Below are positions 21,730 to 32,496 of a stretch of 64,000 nt of DNA, one piece after another. Made by a program: the position numbers and the translations under genes. The stretch's first letter is position 1. Each line of letters starts with the position of its first letter. The notes beneath the pieces were generated by a model. That model saw nothing but the letters and a program-made list of their open reading frames with translations. It searched no databases and was not told the DNA's origin. Source of the DNA: Solen grandis. Taxonomy: Eukaryota; Mollusca; Bivalvia; Adapedonta; Solenidae. The stretch spans positions 37,030,827-37,094,826 of the forward strand of contig CM037794.1 in assembly GCA_021229015.1 (NCBI GenBank). The letters are read 5' to 3'.

Positions 21730-24150
21730 CCTAATTCACTTGTCAATTTTCCTGTTCAAGCGGTACAACAGCTTTAAAAATGAAAGGTAAATATATGCTT
21801 CATTTTTAGTTTGAATATGGAATGATCAAATAACGAATGTACAAAAACATTTTCCGCAGCTTTCGTCAATGGACACTACTGCAAGAATATGTCATTAAAA
21901 TACGTTTAATTTCCCATTAAATGTTCATTTAAAAATAACGTTACCACCATATAAATATTGATTATTGTGGTCAAAACTAAAACAATTAAGTTTATGGTCT
22001 TCTACCTATACCTGAAAATTCTAGGAATTCCCTACCATCGGGTGCTGTTTTTCGCTCAATAACGCTTCAACGACAAGCATGGAAATTGCTGCTTTGGTGT
22101 TCAAAAGTGAAATAAACATTGATGTGGCACCATGCCACATGTATAGGACATAACAGCACTATATATATCTATTTGTCTAAGGTGTTAAACCCAACGAACA
22201 AACAATCTTACAACATGTCCCTCTCGTCAGTTCCTGTACATAGCGCAAGGAAAGGCGATGGAAATAACCTTGTTTTTAACAGGGGTTAACACACACAACC
22301 TTCAGATGCGCAGTTATATATGTGACCACTGGACCATGCACTAAAATGCATCAGTCAGGATGATATCTGACCGGTATTTGACAATATATATCCCAGAATA
22401 CAGTCAAATCCGTTGGGAATGCGGGTCATGGGGGTCAAACATCGAATTATTCGACATATTTCTAACGGAAGAAGAATAACAAATGTGTACTGAAAAATAC
22501 AAATACATATTAACAGTCTTTTCCTTTTTCCGAGACTTAATCGGAAGAATTTGGAAAGAAGCTGCATGAGTAGAATCATTTCTTATTATCACAAACAACC
22601 TATCTCTCTCTGTCGAAGTTATATTTAGTTATTTAGTTAGTTGGAATTAAGTACCCGTATATATTAAAAATAATATATCTTGGACATTTTTATGTTTTTA
22701 TTTAAGAGAATAAATGACCGACCGACGATACTGACATCCGTATGTCCAATACAGACAAATGACCCTTGAATTATAAAAACTTAAAAATCGACTGTTTCTG
22801 AACATGTTTTAACATTAATTCTCAAATTAAAATTAAAAAAATTTTAAAAAAATTTTGAATTTTAATGTATGTTACAGAAGTGCGTTAAGATTTTAAATTT
22901 TGAGATAATCAAAAGTGAACTACGCCGATTTAATTTAGGTAATTTCTATTAAATTATATTAGAGGTAGTCCTTTGTGGACATAATAAACTAAACAATGTA
23001 GTATTAGTAGATATAAGATAGGTTTATAGATACTGGATGTTAAGATTCCAAATTTCATTCATGAAGATCTAAGCTTGCAAAAATTAATGCTTCGCACTTC
23101 ACACTCGAATGTTTGATATGTACGAACTTCACAAGTTTTTTATGATAACGGGTTTTGATCCTCTAACAGTTCCCTCCCACAGCGATCTCAACTTATAAAT
23201 ATAAAGGTATACTTACCAATATCTCAAGATATCAAATTACCTGTCCAATTTCCAATTATATTCACCAAAACATCAGGTTCACTAGTATTAAAGTAAAGTC
23301 ATGACCTCCTTAAGAAAGAAACTAATAAATTAAATCAAGATTATGACATTTGCCACTAGTTTTGTTACTCTTTTACATTTTAAAAGATTGGGACGTTATC
23401 ATATTATTTTTAGAATTGATCAAAGCAAATACAGTAAAACTTGTTTATAGCGAATTCGTCGAGATCATGACTGTTTATTCGCCATATCTGAGGTTCCTTG
23501 TAACCAGTATGAGAAATAAATAAATAAATAAATAAATCCTAAGCTTATACTAACAAATTCTGAATCATCCATTTACCTTAGTTTCATATGTATCTTAAGG
23601 ATCCTTCATGTAATGATCTGTTATGAAAAATTATCGTATATATATTTCAAGACTTAGCCCAAACTTTCAAGCGGTCGATGGCAATTTTAACGTGATTGGT
23701 TGAAACATATTCATCCGTAGTTAAACTTACGTAAACGTTTTCGTCCGTACAGAAAGGAATATATCCGAAGTTGAAAAAAATTATCCGAGAGAACCCATCT
23801 ACCGCAGATTTCAAGATGAAGTATTTCAACGTAGCTATCCGGACGACCTTTCTTGTTCCCTGTTTGTTCTATATTATTATTTATCTGTGTACCCCACACC
23901 CCGTTTACCGTTACTGGTATTAGGTAAGCTCAAAAGTATTATTTATAATGTATGACGCTCCAAATGCTATTCGGGAGTGTATCTAATTGATCCGTTCCGG
24001 GACAGCGACCAAACTTAAAATATGTCTACTTTAATATTACAAAAGAAAAGTAAATAACTAGCTGAGATAAAATAACCCCACCTGTGTTGGATTGCACAAT
24101 CTGTAAAGAGTTTATGGTTTCAATCAATAAATCGTTTCTCAAATCACAAA
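21730..24150. other. AT-rich intergenic DNA
   Basis: I see no supported gene. A weak SINE-A remnant (CACCATGCCACATGTATAGG, then GTTAAACCCAACGAACAAAC) lies at about 22131-22203. A minus-strand frame ending near 23647 contains AVDGFSRII, which recalls DDE integrases, but nothing else supports it. Confidence 0.35.
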
Positions 24151-24156
24151 AAATGA

Positions 24157-25056
24157 TGTAAGTTCATGTTTTATTTCTGTATATTGTGTATCAATGTTTG
24201 TTTTTATAACCAGTGTAAGAGTGAGTGAGTGTCAGTTTAAATTTACCTGTCTTTCCCTGTGCAAACACAGATATCTTGCCTACACTGTACATGAGTTGTT
24301 GTGTTTTACCTGTATACCTGTGTGTAAGAGTGGTCAGTTTGGACTGGGCAGTGCTGGAGAGAGGACAGAATTGAGCTGTGTTGGTGAAAGACTTTACTTT
24401 TTGAGGTATTTATGCCAAACCTATTTTATTTCATGTTATTCTGAGGACAGATAAAGCTATTGTGCTTTATTAAAATCATGTATGTTAAGCTTAAGTAGTA
24501 CAATTCTTATATGGTATTAATTAAATATCATGCATGTACTCTGAAATAGATGTGTTCTCTGCATAACTGATATTTGAGATATGAATTTAAATATGATTTA
24601 TTGAAATTTTTGGGAACAGTTTATATACATAATGCAATATAAAGTAAGCATGGGTTACTATGTAATTATATATTCTATACAATTATCTTGAAAGCAAATG
24701 TCTTAATCAACTTATTTGCCAGATGTCATAGACGGGCAGTTTATGTCGGGTAGTCCTGTGTGGAAAGTCGTACGATGCAGTCCTGTGTGGAATGCCTTAC
24801 GATGCAGTCCTGTGTGGAATGTCTTACGATGTAGTCTTACATTCCTTTGGAGGGCTTTGTGGAGCCTTTTGAAGATAACGAGTTATATATATATGTGAGA
24901 AACGTCATGTCATACGTCATGTCTATTGTGTCCTAAGTGGAGCTGGTTTTTGGTATCCTTTGTGGAACGTACATCGTATGACATTATATGAGTTCCTGTG
25001 TGGACTGACTGATTTAAAAGCATCTCATTCGTAGAGCTGGCCAGAAACTGTTTACA
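24157..25056 (+). repeat. 5' LTR, 900 bp
   Basis: It starts TGTAAGTTC and ends GTTTACA, so the ends form the TGTAA/TTACA inverted pair typical of LTRs. It matches 29360-30397 throughout, except that it has lost several 27-bp internal units near 24840 and most of the TA tract. Similarity to the 3' LTR continues for a few bases on both sides (AAAATGA before, TTAAAA after), so the exact ends are uncertain. The 86-codon frame inside is not a gene. Confidence 0.75.
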
Positions 25057-25060
25057 TTAA

Positions 25061-26455
25061 AATAAATTAGGGTTAGAAGGAAGTGAGCTTGTAAGTTATG
25101 TTCAACAGAGAGAGGAGAAATATGAGAATGAAAAAAGAGAAAGAGATAAGCAAGAGAGAGAAGAAAGATTAATGGAGAGAGATATGAAAATGATGGAACT
25201 AGAGAAAATGCGAATTGAGAAAGAGATGCAATTATCTGTTTTAGAAAAGGAGATAGAATTAGAAAAGACAAAGAAAAGTATACCAAGCGTGACAAAAACT
25301 GAATTTTCAGTAAAGTTACCAAAACTTCTAGACTTTAACGATAAACAAGACTGTATGGATGCTTATCTTAAGCGGTTTGAACGATTTGCAGTAAACGTTG
25401 GTTGGGAGAAAGGTCACTGGGCATCTCATTTGAGCGCTCTTTTACAGGGCAAGGCTCTTGATGTTTATTCAAGATTGTCGGTCACAGATGCTTTGAAGTA
25501 TGATAGCTTTAAGGAAGCTTTATTGCAAAGGTTTCAGCTTACAGAAGAGGGGTTTAGGTCAAAATTCAGAAATAGTAAGCCAGAGGTTGGTGAAACCCCT
25601 CATCAATTTGTTGTCAGACTCGAAGAGTATTTGCTCAGGTGGATGGAATTAGCAAAAGTTCCAGAAAGTTTTGATGGGTTAAAAAATCTCTTTCTCAGAG
25701 AACAGTTTTTGCAGGTATCCAGCAAGAGTTTACAGGTCTTTCTTAAAGAACATAAACTATCCTGAGTTCTTTAAATGACTGATTTGGCTCAGCAGTACCA
25801 AAAGGCGCACAAGTTAGTTGAGACTCAGACGTCTTATCGACGAACAAATGCGACCTTAGACAATAATAAGCCGCCTAGAACAGATTTGACTCCACAATTA
25901 AATGTTAAGGACAGGGTGTGTTATAACTGTAGGTCACTATCACATTTCATTAAAGATTGTACACAACTCAAAACAAAGACTGTCAAAGTAGGAGCTCTCA
26001 AGCATTTTAATGAAGGTGAGAGAAAGGGCAGATTTATAAATAGAGGTAGATTTGTTGGTAGAGGTGGCTATCGTGAAAGCTTTAATAGCAGGGCAAGTCA
26101 GCATGACTATGACAGAGAGCAAATCGAAGGAAACGATGTTGCCAACTTAATTGTAGAGAACTCTCATGATGATTGTTGCTTGACTGGGAGTGGGTCAGTA
26201 ACTCTAGAGTGCGGTCATAAATTGCCCGTCATGACAGCCGCTTGTAGATCTGACAGAGAGTCCAATACAGTCAAGAATATGCCTGTTAAAGACGGTTACA
26301 TGAACAGTCAGAAAATAGAAGTTTTGAGAGATAGTGGGTGTTCAGGTGTTGTTGTCAGAAGAAGTCTCGTTACTACAGATAACCTAGTTGGAAAGACTCA
26401 GATGTGTATGTTAGTAGATGGTACTGTGCGAAAGTTCCCCATTGCTCGGATGTAG
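25061..26455 (+). pseudogene. gag and start of protease of the LTR retrotransposon
   Basis: The gag frame is already open 5 bp after the LTR, so its start and the leader are missing; the first in-frame ATG is at 25172. It encodes a charged coiled-coil stretch, then a capsid-like segment (MDAYLKRFERFAVNVGW). Two stops (TGA 25763, TAA 25772) interrupt the frame. After them come a CCHC zinc knuckle (C-X2-C-X4-H-X4-C, 25919-25960) and an aspartic protease active site LRDSGCSG (about 26322-26345). The products would have packaged RNA and cut the polyprotein. The frame shifts at about 26404-26455. Confidence 0.75.
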
Positions 26456-27231
26456 GTCATGTAGATGCTTTGTGTGCAGAGCGACCTGTGTATGATTTAA
26501 TTATAGGGAATATTCCAAATGCAAGAGATGCAGGTAACCCGGACAGGAATTGGACTACCAAAAGTCACGACAAAGGTAAAGACAGTCATGAGCCATGTGA
26601 GGGAAAAGAGTCAGAGCCAGACTGTAACATTTCTGGTGCAGTTCAGACAAGGTTACAGAAGAAGAATGAAGGTAAGAAAAAGTCATTGATGGTTTCTAGC
26701 CCAATTGCTGAAATTACTGTTTCGGATATTAAGACAGGACAAGAATCTGACTGTACATTAGAGAAGGCAAGAGATTTAGCTGAAACGGGAAAGAAGGTAA
26801 GTGCTAAAAATGGTAGTGTACAGTGGTATGAAAAACAAAATGGCTTGCTCTATAGGTTTTTCCAATCCCTAAAAGTAGAAAATGGAAGGCTGTACAAGCA
26901 ATTAGTTGTGCGAAATCAATTTAGAAACCATGTCTTGAAGCTGGCTCACGATTCTATTCTTGGTGGTCATTTAGGAGTGAGAAAGATGTTGACCAAGATT
27001 TTGACAGAATTTTATTGGCCAGGTTTACAGGGTGTTATATCTAGATATTGTAGATCATGTGACTTGTGCCAGAAGACGTTTTCCCGAGGTAGAGTACCAA
27101 AAGTGCCGATAGGGAGTCTTCCACTCATAGATACGCCTTTTGAACGTGTGGCAGTGGATATAGTTGGACTAATCCACCCACCAACCGACAAAGGTAATCG
27201 TTTCATTTTAACAATGGTTTTCCCCTTTTGA
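26404..27231 (+). pseudogene. Protease end and N-terminal integrase relic
   Basis: The first 50 codons continue the protease in a shifted frame (PVYDLIIGNIPNARD). Residues 182-222 hold the integrase zinc-binding HHCC motif with spacing H-X6-H-X29-C-X2-C. The first core aspartate follows in RVAVDIVG (residue 252, nt 27157). The frame ends soon after at FILTMVFPF. That this integrase lies upstream of RT is the key structural oddity of the element. Confidence 0.75.
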
Positions 27232-27640
27232 ACTACTTTATGGTCCTATCATGATTTTGAAAGAGCTTTGGACAAATGAAGATAGATCAGATGAGATAAA
27301 ACAAACACTTATGAATATGTGTTTGACCTTAGAAACAGGCAAGAGGAAACGGTGAAATTAGCTCAGGTCGAGTTATCAAAGAACCAGAAGAGGTATAAAA
27401 CAGTATGCAGATAGGAGGAGGAAACCGCGAAGCTTTAAGAAAGGTGAGAGAGTTTTGGTTTTACTTCCAACAGATAGAAACAAGCTCTTAATGCAGCTTA
27501 AAGGGCCATTTGTTTTGACAGAAAGAGTAAATGACTTTGACTATAAAGTTTCAGTTGGTGGTAAAGAGAAAATTTACCATATCAATTTGTTGAGGAAGTA
27601 TTTTGACAGATGTTCAGGAAACGAAACAGATTTTTCAAAG
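27232..27640 (+). pseudogene. C-terminal integrase relic after a core deletion
   Basis: PFELLYG at about 27226-27246, a motif that normally follows the third catalytic residue of Gypsy-type integrases, comes only about 25 codons after the first aspartate. Roughly a hundred codons with the second Asp and the Glu are therefore missing. From 27455 the frame encodes the C-terminal region (VLLPTDRNKLLMQLKGPFVL and IYHINLLRKYF), typical of the integrase end, and runs directly toward RT. Confidence 0.65.
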
Positions 27641-28810
27641 TTCGTTGGTAAACCAAGAAGAGACAACAGTGGAACAGAATCAGAGACAGAGGTAAGTGGT
27701 GAGTTCACAGATGTCAATAGTTGCATCGCTGATAAGGTGTGTGTTTCAGTAATAGAGGAGAATGATCAAGATGAACTCGATGATGACACAGGTAAAGGAA
27801 TAGATTCAGAAGAATATTGTAGAAGACAGTTGAGAGTTGATTTGCCGCCTTTAGAACCAAAGGAGACGATTAATGATGTGAATATCAACCCAGACTTAAC
27901 TGAAGACCAGAGAAGTGAGTTAATGCAGTTTCTCAGAGAGTTTTCTGATGTTTTAACTGATATTCAAGACAATACTTCTCCTTATGAACATGATATAAAG
28001 TTGGTCACAAGTGCATCTGTGAGATCGAAACCATACCCGGTCCCACATGCTATGAGACAGGTAATACAAGATAAGATTTAGAAGATGTTAGATATGGACA
28101 TTATTTACAGAGTTAAGTCACCTTATGCCTCACCTATTGTGATCGTCAAAAAGCTAGATGGATCTAACAGGTTTTGTATAGACTTTAGAAAGTTAAATAA
28201 AATCACAGTGTTTGACGCAGAACCTATTGGGAATCCTGATGACATCTTTGCAAAGTTGTCAAATGGTAGGTTTCTCACAAAATTAGATCTTACGAAGGGA
28301 TATTGGCAAATTCCTGTCAAGAAAGATTGTCAACAATATACAGCTTTCATTTCGTCTGAAGGTCTGTTTGCATTTAAGAAAATGCCATTCGGTTTGGTGA
28401 ATGCTGGTTCAATATTTTGTAAAATGATGTGGAAACTCTTACAGGGAATGAGTTATATTGAGAATTTTGTTGATGATATACTTTCACACTCAGAAACCTG
28501 GGAAGAGCATTTGTTGGCTTTGCGAAAATTGTTTGAAAGACTTAGGGAAGCTTCGTTGACCGTGAGACCATCAAAATGCATGTTTGGATATTTTCAGTTG
28601 GAGTTTCTTGGACATCTTGTAGGTCAGGGTCACTTGAGAGCTACTGCTGACAAGATAGCAACAATACGAAATTGTAGTAAACCCAACACGAAAAAGCAGA
28701 TTAGATCATTTCTTGGTCTGATAGGATATTATAGAAAGTTCATCCCGAATTTTAGTACTATTGCTGCTCCATTGACAGACCTCACAAAGAAAGGGCACCG
28801 AACAAAATAG
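27641..28810 (+). pseudogene. Reverse transcriptase relic
   Basis: An acidic linker is followed by the RT entry segment (LREFSDVLTD, about 27930), a stop TAG at 28079-28081 in the same frame, and then the RT palm and fingers. Visible motifs are SPYASPIVIVKKLDGSNRFC, catalytic KLDLTKGYWQIP (28280s), MPFGLVNAG and the active-site box NFVDDIL (28466-28486). A frameshift near 28800 ends the frame. The family assignment to Ty3/Gypsy-like RTs is secure; the order within pol is the anomaly. Confidence 0.8.
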
Positions 28811-29268
28811 TTTGGTCTCTAGAAGCAAAAAGAGCATTCAGAGGGTTGTTAAATTCCTTGTCAAAGACACCAATCCTTTGTTTACAAGATTATGACAGAC
28901 AGTTCACATTGCGGGCCGAGGCATCTGACATGGGCCTTGGTGCGGTTCTCTTGCAAGATCATGATGGAATTAAGTTTCCAATTTCTTATGCCAGCAGAAA
29001 GCTGTTGTCTAGAGAAAGAGCATACTCCGTCATAGAAAAGGAATGATTGGCTGTTGTTTGGGGAATTCAGAAATTTCAGGTTTTCTTGTATGGTCGTGGG
29101 TTTGTACTCGAGACAGACCACCAGCCATTGGTGTATTTGAACAGGTGAAAGGTTACCAATGCCCGGTTGATGAGGTGGGCGTTGACACTTCAGATGTATA
29201 GGTTTCAAATTGTTTCAATCAAGGGATCCGAAAATGTTGCGGCAGATTTTCTCAGCCGTTTTATTTAG
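28790..29268 (+). pseudogene. RNase H relic
   Basis: The frame continues RT thumb into RNase H: LRAEASDMGLGAVLLQ (a Glu where the first catalytic Asp is usual), ISYASRKL, ETDHQPLVYLNR and a closing ENVAADFLSRF. Stops TGA at 29044-29046 and another after YLNR (about 29147) break it. The last stop is TAG 29266-29268, about 90 bp before the 3' LTR. Confidence 0.75.
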
Positions 29269-29359
29269 TCATGGTATTCATTGATATTTTAGAACAGTTT
29301 TATTTACATGGTGAAAAATGAATTTTCATCTTGAGATTTGGGATATGTGACAAAAATGA

Positions 29360-30183
29360 TGTAAGTTCATGTTTTATTTCTGTATATTGTGTATCAATGT
29401 TTGTTTTTATAACCAATATAAGAGTGAGTGAGTGTCACTTTAAATTTACTTGTATTTCCCTGTTCAAACACAGGTATCTTGCCTACACTGTACATGAGTT
29501 GTTGTGTTTTACCTGTATACCTGTGTGTAAGAGTGGTCAGTTTGGACTGGGCCGTGCTGGAGAGAGGACAAAATTGAGTTGTGTGGGTGAAAGACTTTAC
29601 TTTTTGAGGTATTTATGCCAAACCTATTTTATTTCATGTTATTCTGAGGACAGATAAAGCTATTGTGCTTTATTAAAATCATGTATGTTAAGCTTAAGTA
29701 GTACAATTCTTATATGGTATTAATTAAATATCATGCATGTACTCTGAAATAGATGTGTTCTCTGCATAACTGATATTTGAGATATGAATTTAAGAATATG
29801 ATGCATTTATTGATGATAATTCACTTTGGTGAACAGTTTATATACATAATGCAATATACGTCTAAAGTAAGCATGGGTTACTATGTAATTATATATTCTA
29901 TATAATTATCTTAAAAGCAAATGTCTTAAATCAACTTATTTGCCAGATGTCATAGACGGGCAGTTTATGTCGGGTAGTCCTGTGTGGAAAGTAGTACGAT
30001 GCAGTCCTGTGTGGAATGCCTTACGATGCAGTCCTGTGTGGAATGTCTTACGATGTAGTCTTACATGGAACGTCATACGTCTTATGTCATTTTCCTGTGT
30101 GGAACGTCTTATGCTGTTGTCCTTTGTGGAGCGTCATTTGTGGCAGTCCTTTGTGGAGCCTCGTCTTTGTGAAGATAACGAGT

Positions 30184-30247
<64 letters not shown>

Positions 30248-30397
30248 CGTCATGTCATACGTCATGTCTATTGTGTCTTAAGTGGAGCTAGTTTTTGGTA
30301 TCCTTTGTGGAACGTACATCGTATGACATTATATGAGTTCCTGTGTGGACTGATTTAAAAGCATCTCATTCGTAGAGCTGGCCAGAAACTATTTACA
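29360..30397 (+). repeat. 3' LTR, 1038 bp
   Basis: This is the longer LTR copy. It contains about seven 27-bp units on the theme GTCCTGTGTGGAATGYCTTACGATG.. (29973-30165) and a TA run at about 30187-30241. Substitutions and indels relative to the 5' LTR show that the insertion is not recent. The 108- to 113-codon frames inside are LTR sequence, not genes. Confidence 0.75.
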
Positions 30398-30979
30398 TTA
30401 AAAGTGTGCACATGAACATTTAATGGGGGTTTAAATTATAACTTTTTTTTTCTGAAACAAATATTTGATTTGCATATGTTCGTGTATTGTTTTGATATAT
30501 AATAGAAATATAAAAGAATCCCGCACCACAAAACATTTTTGTGACAAACGGTGCCAAAAATAAAGGGTAAACTTTTTTATCTCTTTAAACCGCCTTTCAT
30601 AAAAGCATATTGATTGGAAATGAATATTGAACGGTTGATATATGGCTGTATAGTAGCCACGATAATGAAATACCTAACAGGTATATTCTATTATTCTATT
30701 ATGACATGTTTACATACCAGTAATTGGTCACTTGGGCTTTTAAGTTGCTTTAAGGGTGTAGATTACTCAACTCAATTTATTAGACAAATCGGCAATATGC
30801 CATTGGCCGAACAGTTATAAACGGTACATGCAAACATGGCTTATATGCAAAATCATTGTGATACATACAACACGACACAATATACAATAATAGAATTTAA
30901 AAAAAAGTTCACTACATCATAAATATGTAATAATTATAATTTCAATTTTATAATTATAATTATAAGTAAAAATTATAAA
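30398..30979. other. AT-rich DNA, no gene seen
   Basis: It lies between the LTR element and the LINE relic. The 68-codon frame 30614-30820 has no recognisable features. A TAATTATAATT-type simple repeat is present near 30930-30970. Confidence 0.4.
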
Positions 30980-31440
30980 AAACAAACAACTACAAAACAT
31001 GCTGATTCCATTCCATAAAGGCATATTTTAAATATTTTGCAATGTTTAACTGAACTTATATAGATTTATTTGACATAATATATATGAATTTATTAACTGT
31101 TGGAAAACTTGAAAATTTAGATAGATACTTATCTCGAATATTCCTGTATCTCGGACATATTAATAACATATGAAACTCTGATTCTATTTGATTTGAGTAC
31201 AATGAACACAAATTCTATTTTCCAAAATAATATTGTGTGAACTTAATCTAAATCTAGTTAATCGTTTTCTTAGAATTTCATTTTGTATATTTGTGAGATA
31301 AGATTCCATGCAAAATTCTTCCTTATATTTGCTGTAAAATCTAAGCCTACTTGAATTAGTTATGTCACTCTTCCATTTCTTTTTATACTGATCAATTAAT
31401 CGTTACCGAATAGCTGGATAGACTGTCAATAGTGTAGGGC
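30980..31440 (-). pseudogene. 3' end of a LINE ORF2 (after the RT domain)
   Basis: Minus-strand translation gives RLIDQYKKKWKSDITNSSRL, then LRKRLTRFRLSSHN, then after one frameshift NQIESEFHMLLICPRYRNIR. This matches the C-terminal signature of non-LTR retrotransposon polyproteins (RFRLSSH followed by a C..C..E.H.L..CP zinc-like segment). A last fragment YLKYAFMEWNQ lies near 31010-31040. It is a dead 5'-truncated copy. Confidence 0.6.
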
Positions 31441-31585
31441 GGCAATATGGCACCTTGATTTTTTTCAAATTTTAACGTCATGTATCATCTCTTAGTTAAA
31501 GGGCCCTCTCCTTAACGTTTTGGAAGTTAAAGGGGGATACTATTATTAACAATTGTAAAACATGTCCTGTCGAGACATTTGGGTT

Positions 31586-31601
31586 GGCCCTGAAAAGGGC
31601 C
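31586..31601 (-). terminator. Histone-type mRNA 3' stem-loop
   Basis: On the minus strand the sequence is GGCCCT-TTTC-AGGGCC, which fits the metazoan replication-dependent histone consensus GGYYCT-NNNN-AGRRCC exactly. It has the usual flanks too: ACAAC before and AACCCA after. It begins 13 nt after the last stop of the minus-strand frame 31614-31955. An AATAAA overlaps the same interval (minus strand, about 31608-31613). No purine-rich downstream element is obvious. Confidence 0.6.
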
Positions 31602-31613
31602 GTTGTTTCTTTA

Positions 31614-31955
31614 TTAATAATTGTGATCCATACCACACGTTGTACAGTCCCATCTCATCATATAGTTCTTCATCCACCTTGCAAGGAGATGCAGCTGACA
31701 ACGGATTAATTCCTTGTCACTTATGAAGTCCAGGTTTTCACCCTATCTCTGTTGTAATAGGGTAGACGGAACATGTTCAAAGGTAACTGGAAGGTAATTA
31801 GGGAGGCCTCCCCTTTCTATACGAGTTTGACATTGATCATACACCTTTGCTCGGTCGTGATAGCTTTCTAGTTCGCTCTCTTGTTCCTCCATGCTTGGAC
31901 TGTCGAGGAACAATTTGAGCAAGTCTGGGGTGGCCATACGTGTATACGATCTCAT
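31614..31955 (-). pseudogene. Unrecognised intronless ORF with one internal stop, ending at a histone-type stem-loop
   Basis: ATG at 31955 opens 70 codons, then TAG (31743-31745), then 41 more codons in the same frame to TAA (31614-31616). The first part is acidic (SMEEQESELESYHDRAKVYD). The second part ends with a tryptophan-rich, cysteine-containing stretch (ARWMKNYMMRWDCTTCG). I do not recognise the protein and it is not a histone. The lack of frameshifts, the single stop and the 3' stem-loop suggest a recently intact or still expressed gene. Alternatives are a viral relic or a captured cassette. Confidence 0.45.
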
Positions 31956-31959
31956 GTTT

Positions 31960-32160
31960 CACTCATGAATAATAAAGTGTAGAGTAAGTGCTCTGTTTTA
32001 AGGCACCGAATTGACCTACTTATTTATCGAGTGTTGACACACCAATCAGAGAACGTTATTTTTCATCCGACGAAAATGACGCAACGTTTAACCTTGACCT
32101 AAAGTGGACTGACCTAATTTTTCTTGAATATAAAATGTGTATGCAGAGTATTTATTCATT
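31960..32160. promoter_or_regulatory. Divergent promoter with CCAAT and TATA boxes
   Basis: Between the minus-strand frame (start 31955) and the plus-strand frame (start 32168) lie CCAATCAG (32042-32049) and TATAAAA (32129-32135). The TATA box is about 30 bp before a plausible start site and about 35 bp before the ATG. The spacing resembles histone gene pairs. A minus-strand TATA equivalent is weaker (TTAAAA near 31998-32004). Confidence 0.4.
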
Positions 32161-32167
32161 TTTCACC

Positions 32168-32356
32168 ATGAAGTTCCTTCGTAAGTTATTCCGGCGTGCA
32201 AGGAAGGCGATACGGTAAGAAAAGAAGAAAATGGAAGTCAATGAAGAGGGTGTCGACTTGTACCCGAGTTTAACCCCTGCAACTTTGTACCCGGATTTTT
32301 TATCAGGGGTTTACCTGGCATATCTAGAAGCGAGCAGACATTACTGGCGGTATTGA
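32168..32356 (+). pseudogene. Small basic-then-acidic ORF pair with LYPxL-like motifs
   Basis: A 16-codon ORF (32168-32218) has eight Arg/Lys residues. It is separated by TAA from a 41-codon ORF in the same frame (ATG 32231, TGA 32354). The second contains LYPSLTP and TLYPDF, resembling the LYPxL late-domain motif that binds ALIX. The TAA sits in ACGGTAAGA, which could instead be a 5' splice site. I do not recognise the product. It could be two tiny peptides, a nonsense-interrupted gene or the first exon of something longer. Confidence 0.35.
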
Positions 32357-32496
32357 TATTTGATATTTGATTAGACTTGGGTGTCAATTTTATTATCAAA
32401 ACTTTGCGATGTCTATCCGAACCCGGGGCACTTATTCTCTAGCAGTGAAACACGTAACCACAACAACCTTTCTTTCAGCTTATCCCATCCTTTTAT

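Larger units (their letters stand above)
24157..30397 (+). mobile_element. Decayed Ty3/Gypsy-like LTR retrotransposon with Gmr1/Copia-type pol order
   Basis: Two near-identical direct repeats flank gag, protease, integrase, reverse transcriptase and RNase H relics, in that order. Ty3/Gypsy elements normally place integrase after RNase H. The RT here is clearly Gypsy-type (FVDD box, MPFGLVNAG), so this matches the unusual Gmr1-type arrangement. The copy is dead: in-frame stops near 25763, 25772, 28079 and 29044, frameshifts near 26440 and 28800, and loss of most of the integrase core. No tRNA primer-binding site follows the 5' LTR and no clear polypurine tract precedes the 3' LTR. A target duplication could not be fixed. 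Confidence 0.8.

Noticed and set aside
23430..23475. Possible pogo/Tigger end (CAGTAAAACTTGTTTATAGC)
   Set aside because: The left end resembles such a terminus, but I could not find a matching inverted right end.
23640..23890. DDE integrase relic suggested by AVDGFSRII on the minus strand
   Set aside because: Only one short motif matches and the flanking translation does not continue as an integrase.
25014..25322. 102-codon minus-strand frame, leucine/serine-rich
   Set aside because: It is the antisense of the purine-rich gag coiled-coil region.
24194..30281. Cysteine-rich 86- to 113-codon frames in both LTRs
   Set aside because: They fall wholly within LTR sequence and its 27-bp repeats, with no domain.
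32455..32486. Second histone-type stem-loop after the plus-strand small ORFs (ACAACAACCTTTCTTTCAGC)
   Set aside because: Flanks and TTTC resemble the signal, but the supposed arms are not complementary.
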